Assembly (NCBI GenBank): GCA_016704445.1
Contig: JADJAE010000008.1
Span: 153,468-217,467, forward strand
From: Deltaproteobacteria bacterium
GTDB taxonomy: Bacteria > Myxococcota_A > Polyangia > Polyangiales > Ga0077539
Length of the DNA: 64,000 bases
Direction: 5' to 3'
The notes beneath the pieces were generated by a model. The model saw only the letters and a program-made list of their open reading frames with translations. It had not been told where the DNA came from and made no database searches. Made by a program: the position numbers and the translations under genes. Below, in pieces: positions 26,998 through 34,484 of this stretch. The number at the start of each line of letters is the position of its first letter. The first letter of the stretch is position 1.

Positions 26998-27726
26998 TCA
27001 GGGGACGCAGACGCTGATCGGACCGGCGGCCATCTGCACCGTGGCGCAGTTGGTGAAGTACGGCGCGCAGTCGCGGTTGGCGTTGGCGGGGTTGCAGAGG
27101 CGCATGCACTGCGCCGCGTTGGGGTTGCCCATGGGGGCGACGCACTCGACCGACTGGATGGCCGCGCCGGGGACATAGCCCGGGCACATGGCCGCGTTGC
27201 CGCTGGTGCAGGCGATGGTGCAGAGGTTGCCCTGCGGGGCGCCCGCGCGGGTGAACATCGACGGCGAGCAGGTGGTGCTGCTGCCGCACGCGCCCGAGAC
27301 GTTGCTGCAGGCGGTGTAGGCCGCGGGGAGCGGGGGCTGGACGGTGCCGCCGGTGCCGATGGGCACGCAGATCTGGTTGGCGGTGCCCGGGATGACGGCG
27401 CACTGGGTGCCGACGCCGCAGTCGAAGTTCGACGCGCAGGTGTCGTAGCACTGGCCGAGGCCGGTCGCGCCGTTCACCACGCAGGTGGGGAGGTAGGCCG
27501 AGTTCGTGCCGAAATCGGGGCACACGGCGCCGATGGAGCAGGTGGTGGTGCAGAGGTAGCCGACGCCGCCGGTGGTGAAGCTCGCGGACGAGCAGAGGGT
27601 GCCGCCGCCGCAGCTCTGGCCGCTGCTACAGCCCTCATAGGCGCTGCGAGAGGCGACCTCGACGACGCAGCCGCCACCGAAGGCGGCCATCAGGCCCATC
27701 GACAGAACGAGATCTCGGATCTTCAT
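26998..27726 (-). CDS. Cys-rich lipoprotein with two tandem modules
   Basis: The start MKIRDLVLSMGLMAAFGGGCVVEV (AAGGAG upstream of ATG 27726) is a lipoprotein signal. The mature 220 residues are two copies of a module: CSSGQSCGGGTLCSS...CATNFDCGVGTQCAV and CSNVSGACGSSTTCSPS...CNPANANRDCAPY, each about 100 residues with roughly 10 Cys. The arrangement suggests disulfide-bonded repeats exposed at the cell surface. The family is common in Myxococcota genomes and has no assigned function. Confidence 0.75.
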   Translation of the reverse strand: MKIRDLVLSMGLMAAFGGGCVVEVASRSAYEGCSSGQSCGGGTLCSSASFTTGGVGYLCTTTCSIGAVCPDFGTNSAYLPTCVVNGATGLGQCYDTCASNFDCGVGTQCAVIPGTANQICVPIGTGGTVQPPLPAAYTACSNVSGACGSSTTCSPSMFTRAGAPQGNLCTIACTSGNAAMCPGYVPGAAIQSVECVAPMGNPNAAQCMRLCNPANANRDCAPYFTNCATVQMAAGPISVCVP

Positions 27727-27840
27727 GAATGACTCTCCTTCAAAGGATGAATACAGCCGGTTGATGGTGAATGGGTACCACCGTCTGTCCTGGAGCAACT
27801 GTGGCTCGGCCCCTGGTACGTCGAGCCCCCCCGCGTTGCT

Positions 27841-28392
27841 TCACCGTCGCATCGAATCGGCGCTCGCGGTGGTGACGTACTGTCCCCGGGGCCAATGTCG
27901 GTAGTACTGCACCTGGACGACGGGGCCCCCCTCCTCGTCGTACTCGCCCGGGGTCACGCTGCCGAACACCCGCACCAGCGAGTTGGTCTGGAGACGGTTC
28001 TCGCCGTCGAGGTCCTCCGGGCGGAGCGTCACCACCGCGGTGAAGGGCCCCCCGTCGCGGGCGCTCACGGTCACCCGGCAGGTGCTCTCCGAGTCCTCCT
28101 CGCAGAGGTGCCGCTCCTGGTGGGTGCGCACCTGGAGCGCCAGCCGCCACGCCCCGCCCTCCCCACGCCCGACCGAGCGCACGACGCCGAAGAACGACAC
28201 CAGCCTCCCCCGGTAGGGCTCCGGCGCCCGGCGGATGTCGTCGTACACGGGCTCCTCCGCCCGCGACGCCATGGTCGCCTCCTCGTCGAGAGGAACGTAG
28301 GTGCGCGCGTAGCCGTAGCGCCCCGCGGACGCGCAGCCCTCCGCGAGCAGCCCCAAGAATACCAGTCCCGGTAATACCGCAGCGGCCTTCAT
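27841..28392 (-). CDS. Putative lipoprotein, OB-fold-like
   Basis: The 183-residue protein starts MKAAAVLPGLVFLGLLAEGCAS, with a lipobox at AEGC. The mature region (YRGRLVSFFGVVRSVGRGEGGAWRLALQVR, CRVTVSARDGGPFTAVVTL, LVRVFGSVTPGEYDEEGGPVVQVQYYRHW) has the strand pattern of an OB-like barrel seen in small envelope lipoproteins such as Slp-like proteins. No function is known. It shares orientation with the Cys-rich lipoprotein 114 bp downstream. Confidence 0.65.
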   Translation of the reverse strand: MKAAAVLPGLVFLGLLAEGCASAGRYGYARTYVPLDEEATMASRAEEPVYDDIRRAPEPYRGRLVSFFGVVRSVGRGEGGAWRLALQVRTHQERHLCEEDSESTCRVTVSARDGGPFTAVVTLRPEDLDGENRLQTNSLVRVFGSVTPGEYDEEGGPVVQVQYYRHWPRGQYVTTASADSMRR

Positions 28393-28446
28393 ACGCCGCG
28401 TAGCATACAGACCCCGACCGTCGGGGAGGGAGCGCGATCGCGCCCT

Positions 28447-29373
28447 TCACTTCTTCGGGCGCAGCTTGCTCTTCAGGTCGGACATCTCATCGTCGTCCGC
28501 CGGCGGCGGGGAGGCCTCGGCCGGGGCCGCGGCCGTCGGCGCGCTGCCCCGCAGCTTCTTCTTCAGCGCCGCGACCTCGTCGTCCGCCGGGAGCTCCTCC
28601 GCGGCAGCGGGCTGCGACGGCGGCGCCGACCCCTCCTCGACGCCCTCCTTGGGGATCATTCCCAGCCGCCGCTTGAGCGCCGTGAGCTCGTCCTCCTTCG
28701 CCGGGGCCGCCGCGGCCTTCGCGGCCACCTTCTGCCGCAGCGCCGCGAGCTCATCCTCCAGCTTCGGCTCGACCGCGGGCTCCACCGCAGGCTCGACCGC
28801 CGCGGGCGTCTCGTCCCCGATGGGCTCCGGCGCCGTCGCCGGGCCCAGCAGCTTCCGTCCGGTCGGCGCCTGCGCGGTCTCGTCCGCCGCCGAGCCCCGT
28901 CGAAGCTGCTTGCGCAGCCGCTCGATCTCCGCGCGCAGCGACGCCGCCGACCGGGAGCGGCGCTCGACCAGGTCTTGCGCCTCCTTGGCGAGCGCGGCGT
29001 CCCGGCTCCTCGCGGCGATGGTCACCCGCGACGACCAGAGCGCGACCTCGTCCTCCACCTTCTCGAGCTGGTCGTGCAGGCCCGTGAGCTGGTCGATCAC
29101 CGACGAGTCGAGGTCCTCGTCCGAGGCGACGCCGCCCTCCGGCGCGTCGAAGCGCGCGTGGCAGAGGGCGCACTCGAACACCCGCCCGCCCCGCTCGGTG
29201 GCCACCAGCGACACGCCGAAGAGGGAGAGGTTCTTCACCCGCTCGCGCTCCAGCAGCCGCGACGCCTGGCCGCAGCGGGGGCAGGTGTCCGCCACGCTCC
29301 TCGGCTTGTCGACGTCCTCGATGTCCCATCCGTCGGTGTCCGCGCGCTTCCAGTCGATGCCCATCGCCCGCAT
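28447..29373 (-). CDS. Zinc-ribbon coiled-coil protein with four short C-terminal repeats
   Basis: The 308-residue protein has two CxxC pairs (CPRCG and CALCH) forming a probable N-terminal zinc ribbon, a helical coiled-coil (about residues 90-160), and an Ala/Pro/Glu-rich tail. In the tail a helical motif recurs about four times: EDELAALRQKVAAK, EDELTALKRRLG, DDEVAALKKKLRG, DDEMSDLKSKLRPKK, separated by Pro/Ala linkers. No catalytic motif is seen. Repeats of this kind often bind other proteins. A second ATG (29364) is also possible. Confidence 0.65.
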   Translation of the reverse strand: MRAMGIDWKRADTDGWDIEDVDKPRSVADTCPRCGQASRLLERERVKNLSLFGVSLVATERGGRVFECALCHARFDAPEGGVASDEDLDSSVIDQLTGLHDQLEKVEDEVALWSSRVTIAARSRDAALAKEAQDLVERRSRSAASLRAEIERLRKQLRRGSAADETAQAPTGRKLLGPATAPEPIGDETPAAVEPAVEPAVEPKLEDELAALRQKVAAKAAAAPAKEDELTALKRRLGMIPKEGVEEGSAPPSQPAAAEELPADDEVAALKKKLRGSAPTAAAPAEASPPPADDDEMSDLKSKLRPKK

Positions 29374-29491
29374 GGTCTACGACGGATTGCCCACGGCCGT
29401 CCAAGCCGAGACCCTCGGGGATTACCCTCGCAGGTATTGGGCCTACGTGATGGTTTCCAAAGGCCATTCGGGTATGCGACAACCTCCCCCC

Positions 29492-30478
29492 ATGAGCTTC
29501 TCCAGGGACGTGTTGCGCATCGCTGACCTGACCGCCGAGGCCGACCGCATCGCGAGTCGATTGCGCGAGCTGGTGACCGTCAACCACCGCCGCCGAGGCC
29601 TCGTGGTGGGCATCTCCGGCGGCATCGACTCCGCCCTCTGCACCGCGCTCGCGGTGCGCGCCTTCGGCCCCGACAAGGTGCACGGCATCTTCCTTCCCGA
29701 GCGCGCCTCGTCGAGCGAGTCGCTCACCTTCGGCAAGCTGCTGGCCGACCGCTTCGGCATCCAGACCACCACCGAAGACCTCGCCCCCGCGCTCGAGGCC
29801 CTCGGCTGCTACAAGCGCCAGGACGACGCCATCCGCACGGTGTTCCCCGGCTACGGCGAGGGGTGGAAGTCGAAGATCGTGATCCCGTCGATCCTCGAGG
29901 GAGAGCGGCTCAACATCTCCCGCGTCACCGTCGAGCGCCCTGACGGCACGCAGGAGTCCAAGGCCCTCCCGCTCTCGGCCTACCTGCTCCTGGTCGCGGC
30001 CACCAACTTCAAGCAGCGCCTGCGCACCACGCTCGAGTACTTCCACGCCGACCGGCTCAACTTCGCCGTCTGCGGCACGCCCAACCGCCTCGAGTACGAC
30101 CAGGGCTTCTTCGTGAAGGGCGGCGACGGGCTCGCCGACGTGAAGCCCATCGCGCACCTCTACAAGACCCAGGTCTACGCGATGGCCGAGGCCCTCGGCG
30201 TCCCCGAGGAGATCTGCCGCCGCTCGCCCACCACCGACACCTTCTCCCTCCCGCAGGGGCAGGACGAGTTCTATTACGCCCTCCCGTATGGCGAGATGGA
30301 CCTCTGCCTCTGGGCGCACAACCACAAGGTTCCCGCCGCGGAGGTCGCGCCGGTGCTCAACCTGACCGAGGCCCAGGTCGAGCGGGTGTTCAAGGACATC
30401 GAGGCCAAGCGCCGCGCCACCCTGCCGCTGCACCTCACCAGCCTGCTCATCGACCCCGTCCCCGAGATCGCGAAGTAG
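29492..30478 (+). CDS. nadE: NadE-like NAD+ synthase (ATP-pyrophosphatase, ammonia-type)
   Basis: The 328-residue protein has the PP-loop motif GISGGIDSALCTAL, NFKQRLRTTLEYFHADR, GTPNRLEYDQGFFVKGGDGLADVKPIAHLYKTQV and RRSPTTDTFSLPQGQDEF, all NadE-like. No N-terminal glutaminase is present. NadE amidates NaAD to NAD+. Yet the gene is 12 bp ahead of an AMP-ligase/ACP/hydrolase cassette, and its motifs (NRLEYDQGFF instead of NKSE) deviate from typical NadE, so it might amidate another carboxylate in the pathway. Start ATG 29492 is the first good one after an unrelated open stretch. Confidence 0.8.
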   Translation: MSFSRDVLRIADLTAEADRIASRLRELVTVNHRRRGLVVGISGGIDSALCTALAVRAFGPDKVHGIFLPERASSSESLTFGKLLADRFGIQTTTEDLAPALEALGCYKRQDDAIRTVFPGYGEGWKSKIVIPSILEGERLNISRVTVERPDGTQESKALPLSAYLLLVAATNFKQRLRTTLEYFHADRLNFAVCGTPNRLEYDQGFFVKGGDGLADVKPIAHLYKTQVYAMAEALGVPEEICRRSPTTDTFSLPQGQDEFYYALPYGEMDLCLWAHNHKVPAAEVAPVLNLTEAQVERVFKDIEAKRRATLPLHLTSLLIDPVPEIAK

Positions 30479-30490
30479 GGGGGCCCTGCG

Positions 30491-32065
30491 ATGGTGCTCG
30501 GCGCGCGCGGAGTCGCGGAGTTTCTCGAGGCCTCGGCGGCGCGATCGCCGGACAAGGTCGGCCTCGTCACCGGCAAGACCTCCCACACCTGGGCCGCCCT
30601 CGACGCGTGGGCCAACCGCATCGGGCACGCGCTCCGGGCCAGGGGCGTCGGGCGCGGCGACCGGGTGCTGATCTTCGGAGACAACTCCGCCGAGGTCGCG
30701 GTCTCGATCTGGGGCGCGCTCAAGGCCGACGCGGTGTTCTTCGTCGTCAACGCGCAGGTGAAGGCCGAGAAGCTCGCGTACATGTTCGACGACGCGGGCG
30801 TCGCGGCGGTCATCGCCGACGCCGCCCTCGCCACCGCCTGGACGGAGGCGTGCAAGCTCGCCGAGACCGTGCCCCCGATCCTGGTGCACGGCGCGCAGAC
30901 GGCGCGGGCCCTGGAGATGGCGAGCGCCGCCGGGGTCCCCAAGGTCGAGTCCTTCGCCGAGCTCGTGGCCGCGCAGTACCCCACGGCCCCCGCGCGCAGC
31001 ACCATCGACGTCGACCTCGCGGCCATCATCTACACCTCCGGGAGCACCGGCGAGCCCAAGGGCGCGATGCTCACCCACCGCAACGTCGCCTTCGCCTCCT
31101 GGAGCGTCACCACGCTGCTCGAGAACACCGCCGACGACGTGATCATCGGGGTGGTGCCGCTGGCCTTCAACTACGGGCTCTACCAGTGGCTCATGACCGT
31201 GCGTCTCGGCGCGACGCTGGTGCTCGAGCGCTCCTTCGCGTTCCCGGTGGCGATCCTGCAGCGGGCGGCGGAGACCGGGGCCACGGGCTTCCCCGGCGTG
31301 CCGACGATGTACGCGCTGCTGGGCGAGCTCAAGGACATCCCCGTGCAGCCGCTCACGAAGGTGCGCTACGTGACCAGCACGGCGGCGGCGCTGCTGCCGA
31401 AGCACTTCGAGGCCATCGCGCGGTGGTTTCCCAACGCGAAGGTCTACTCGATGTACGGCCTCACGGAGTGCAAGCGCGTCTCGTGGCTGCCGCCCGCCGA
31501 CCTCGCGCGCAAGCCCGACAGCGTGGGCGTGCCCATCCCCGGGACGGAGTTCTGGGTGGTCGACGCCGAGGGCCGACGCCACGACCGCTCGGCGGAGGGT
31601 GAGCTCGTGGTGCGCGGCTCGCACATCATGGCGGGCTACTGGCGCAAGCCCGAGGTGACCGCGCGCTACCTGCGCCCGGCGGCGCTCCCCAACGAGGTGC
31701 TCTTCTACACGGGCGACTTCACCCGCCTCGACGACGAGGGCTACCTCTACTTCATCGCGAGGATGGACGAGGTCATCAAGACCCGCGGGGAGAAGGTCGC
31801 CCCGCGCGAGGTCGAGGCCGCCCTCGAGCGCATCGAAGGGGTGCGGGAGTGCGCCGTGGTGGGCGTGCCCGACGCCATCCTGGGCGCGGCGGTGAAGGCC
31901 TTCGTGGTGCTCTCGGACGAGTACCAGGGCCGGTATACGGAGAAGGACCTCATGCTCCGGCTGGGCCAGATGCTGGAGGCGTACATGGTGCCGAAGCAGG
32001 TGGAGTTTCGCCCGTCGCTGCCGAAGACCGCGATGGGCAAGATCGTGAAGAAGGGTTTGTCTTGA
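30491..32065 (+). CDS. AMP-dependent acyl-CoA/ACP ligase, exosortase-cassette type
   Basis: The 524-residue ANL enzyme has the AMP-binding signature YTSGSTGEPKGAMLTHRN, the MYGLTECKRVSWLPP core, YTGDFTRLDDEGYLYFIARMDEVIKTRGEKVAPREVE (A8 core with the D-linked hinge), and the A10 Lys in LPKTAMGKIVKK. Enzymes of this set adenylate an acyl group and load it on CoA or an ACP. The neighbour is an ACP 68 bp downstream. Its closest context is the ligase of exosortase-A loci, though no exosortase is present. Confidence 0.85.
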   Translation: MVLGARGVAEFLEASAARSPDKVGLVTGKTSHTWAALDAWANRIGHALRARGVGRGDRVLIFGDNSAEVAVSIWGALKADAVFFVVNAQVKAEKLAYMFDDAGVAAVIADAALATAWTEACKLAETVPPILVHGAQTARALEMASAAGVPKVESFAELVAAQYPTAPARSTIDVDLAAIIYTSGSTGEPKGAMLTHRNVAFASWSVTTLLENTADDVIIGVVPLAFNYGLYQWLMTVRLGATLVLERSFAFPVAILQRAAETGATGFPGVPTMYALLGELKDIPVQPLTKVRYVTSTAAALLPKHFEAIARWFPNAKVYSMYGLTECKRVSWLPPADLARKPDSVGVPIPGTEFWVVDAEGRRHDRSAEGELVVRGSHIMAGYWRKPEVTARYLRPAALPNEVLFYTGDFTRLDDEGYLYFIARMDEVIKTRGEKVAPREVEAALERIEGVRECAVVGVPDAILGAAVKAFVVLSDEYQGRYTEKDLMLRLGQMLEAYMVPKQVEFRPSLPKTAMGKIVKKGLS

Positions 32066-32133
32066 AAGCTGCGTGACCGGGGCCGGGGGGTTCTGATATC
32101 ACGCCGCACGATCCCAGAGAGGTGTGGTTGCAG

Positions 32134-32394
32134 ATGTCGTCGACGGAAGAGCTGGTTCCGAGGGTGCGGGCCTACGTGTTGTCGAACTTCCCGGTGGCCG
32201 ACACCGGCGCGGTGACCAACAGCGCGTCGCTGATGGAGCTCGGCATCGTCGACTCCACGGGCCTGCTGGAGGTCTTCGAGTGGCTGCGCGACGAGTTCTC
32301 CATCGAGGTGGCGGACGCCGAGATGGTGCCGGACAACTTCGACTCCATCGCCAACATCGCGGCTTACGTCGGCCGGAAGACCGCCGCGGGCTGA
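32134..32394 (+). CDS. Acyl carrier protein
   Basis: This 86-residue acidic helical protein carries the carrier signature MELGIVDSTGLLEVFEWLRDEFSIEV, with Ser of the DS motif as the 4'-phosphopantetheine site (DST rather than DSL). It ends NIAAYVGRKTAAG. ATG 32134 has a spaced AGAGAGG; a GTG at 32122 adds four residues. It lies between the AMP-ligase and two hydrolases and probably carries the acyl intermediate the ligase loads. Confidence 0.88.
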   Translation: MSSTEELVPRVRAYVLSNFPVADTGAVTNSASLMELGIVDSTGLLEVFEWLRDEFSIEVADAEMVPDNFDSIANIAAYVGRKTAAG

Positions 32395-32407
32395 GCGGGA
32401 CGCTGTA

Positions 32408-33250
32408 GTGGGCGACCGCGGCGAGTTCTTCCCTTGTGGATCGCGGCGGCTCTACGGGTTCCTCCACGAGCCGCGCGCGACCGAGGCGCCGCTCGCCGTC
32501 GCCCCCGCGGCGGTGGTCTTCGTGCATCCCTTCATGGAAGAGCGCCAGGACGCGCACCCCTTCCTCCGCTCGATCGCCGGGCAGGTGAGCGCCCGCGGCC
32601 TCTGGGCGATGCGCTTCGACCTGCACGGCTGCGGCGACAGCGAGGGCGAGTGGGAAGACGCGACCGTCGCCTCGTGGCTCGACGACATCCGCGCCGCGTG
32701 TGACTTCGTGCGCGCGCAGGCCGGGGTCGAGCGGGTGATCCTGTGCGGGCTGCGCTTCGGGGCGACGCTGGCGGCGCTCGCAGACATCGGCGGGCCGAGG
32801 CCTCCGCTCGCGATGATCCAGCCGGTGGTCAAGGGCACCAACTACTCGATGGACATGCTGCGCGCCTACCTGGCCGCGGAGATGGTGCTCACCAAGAAGG
32901 CCGGGGTGACCCGCGACGCGCTGGTCGAGCGGCTGCGCCTGGGCCAGACGGTCAACGTCTTCGGCTACCACCTGACGGCGGCGCAGTTCGACGGCATCCG
33001 CGCGATCGACCTCTCCCGCACGCTCGCGTCGTACCCCGCCCGCTCGCTGGTCATCGACGTGGTGAAGACCCCGACGGCGCGCGCGAGCAACGAGCTGACC
33101 GCGCTGGTGGCGGCGATGGGCCCCGGCGCGACGCTCGCCCGCGCGGTCGAGCCGCAGCCGCTCTACGTCGAGGGCAAGGTGCACCTCACGCGCGCCGAGC
33201 AGGTCGAGCTCGCGCTGCTCGGGTGGCTCGAAGCGCTCGACCAGCCGTAG
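32408..33250 (+). CDS. Alpha/beta hydrolase, exosortase-type hydrolase 2-like, nucleophile Ser replaced
   Basis: The 280-residue protein (GTG start) has an alpha/beta hydrolase outline: FVHPFMEERQDAHPFLRSIA, a helix-turn MRFDLHGCGDSEGEWED, and the elbow position LCGLRFGATLAALAD. The nucleophile elbow reads G-L-R-F-G, so the expected Ser is Arg. This matches the hydrolase 2 described in exosortase-A loci. If so it is not a classical serine hydrolase. It follows the ACP by 13 bp; the second hydrolase lies 150 bp after it. Confidence 0.75.
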   Translation: MGDRGEFFPCGSRRLYGFLHEPRATEAPLAVAPAAVVFVHPFMEERQDAHPFLRSIAGQVSARGLWAMRFDLHGCGDSEGEWEDATVASWLDDIRAACDFVRAQAGVERVILCGLRFGATLAALADIGGPRPPLAMIQPVVKGTNYSMDMLRAYLAAEMVLTKKAGVTRDALVERLRLGQTVNVFGYHLTAAQFDGIRAIDLSRTLASYPARSLVIDVVKTPTARASNELTALVAAMGPGATLARAVEPQPLYVEGKVHLTRAEQVELALLGWLEALDQP

Positions 33251-33400
33251 CGTCGAGCGTCCCCTCCCTTCTCCTCGCTGACAGCCCGCTGGACGAGGCT
33301 CGCGGCAGCGAATTGGCGCGGCGCCCCACCGGGTCCTAGAACGTAGTTGGATTCGTACATTGCGGCTTCGGGGTGATTGAGGGGAGCATCCGAGCCACCG

Positions 33401-34456
33401 ATGGAAAAAGCCGTCCGCTTCACCAACGAGAAGGGCCACACGCTGCACGGGATCCTCCACCTCCCGGACGACCCGGCGACGATGCGAAGCGTCGGGATGC
33501 TCTGGCTCTCCGCCGGGCAGAAGGTGCGGCAGGGCGCGTGGAGGATGAACGTCACCATCGCGCGGCGACTCGCGGCGATGGGCATCCCGACGCTGCGCTT
33601 CGACTACCGCGGCATCGGCGACTCCGAGGGCGAGGCCCACCACGGCGAGATGGTCATGGACCTCTACGGGTTCATCCAGAGCGGCGGGTTCAGCGGGGAC
33701 GCCGTCGCGGCGGGGCAGTTCCTGACGGCGGAGACGGGGGTGAAGTCGCTGGTGCTGGGCGGCCTGTGCGGCGGCGCCATCACCGGGCTCTTCGCGGCCA
33801 CGGCGCTGCCCAACGTCTTCGGCCACGTGGTGGTCGACCTGCCGGTGACCATCTCCTCGTCGGCCCGGCAGCGCTACCTGGAGAACCACGCCGCGGAGCT
33901 CCTCCGCTCGCGCCCCGGCGAGACCGACACCGTCATCGCCCTCTACCTGAAGAAGCTCACCGACGCCGAGGCGTGGCGGCGGCTGCTGTCCGGCAAGAGC
34001 GACTACTCGCTGCTCATGGAGGCGGCGCGCATCAAGTCCCGCGCGCAGCTCGACCGGGTGCTGCCGAGGCTCCCCGCGCAGGCCCGCGCCGCGGTCGAGC
34101 GGCTGCTTCACGGCGTGCTCCCGCCGGTGGAGCCCGAGAGTCCCCCGACGCCCGTCGACCCGGCGCTCGCGGCGCAGATGCAGGTCGCCGGCGAGGTGAA
34201 GAACGACCTCGTCGAGGAGGTCTTCCAGCAGGTGCTCTCCCGGGGCCAGCGGGTTCGCTTCGTCAACAGCTCGTCCTACCACCCGACCTTCATGGGCTAC
34301 TTCGGCAACACGGCCCTCCACGGCAACGAGGCCCGCTGGAGGTCGAGCGGGATCGAGCTCTCGGTGGTGCCCGAGACCAACCACATCTTCTCGCTGGAGC
34401 ACTCGCAGCGCGCCCTCTTCGAGGCCGTCGAGTCCATGGTCACGCAGGCCGCGTAG
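33401..34456 (+). CDS. Alpha/beta hydrolase, exosortase-type hydrolase 1-like, Cys elbow
   Basis: The 351-residue protein has TLRFDYRGIGDSEGEAH and a nucleophile elbow SLVLGGLCGGAITGLFA (G-L-C-G-G), so Cys takes the place of Ser. A C-terminal HIFSLEHSQ near residue 328 could supply the His. The Cys elbow is the hallmark of hydrolase 1 in exosortase-A clusters. With the ACP, ligase and hydrolase 2 it forms the conserved acyl cassette. The mid-region (residues about 180-280) is a helical insert. Confidence 0.75.
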   Translation: MEKAVRFTNEKGHTLHGILHLPDDPATMRSVGMLWLSAGQKVRQGAWRMNVTIARRLAAMGIPTLRFDYRGIGDSEGEAHHGEMVMDLYGFIQSGGFSGDAVAAGQFLTAETGVKSLVLGGLCGGAITGLFAATALPNVFGHVVVDLPVTISSSARQRYLENHAAELLRSRPGETDTVIALYLKKLTDAEAWRRLLSGKSDYSLLMEAARIKSRAQLDRVLPRLPAQARAAVERLLHGVLPPVEPESPPTPVDPALAAQMQVAGEVKNDLVEEVFQQVLSRGQRVRFVNSSSYHPTFMGYFGNTALHGNEARWRSSGIELSVVPETNHIFSLEHSQRALFEAVESMVTQAA

Positions 34457-34484
34457 GCCCCCTAGAGGGCCCACACCCGATCGC

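Noticed and set aside
28751..31624. A 957-codon frame antisense to nadE and the AMP-ligase
   Set aside because: It covers several real genes, has no coherent domain, and its text is typical of shadow frames in GC-rich DNA.
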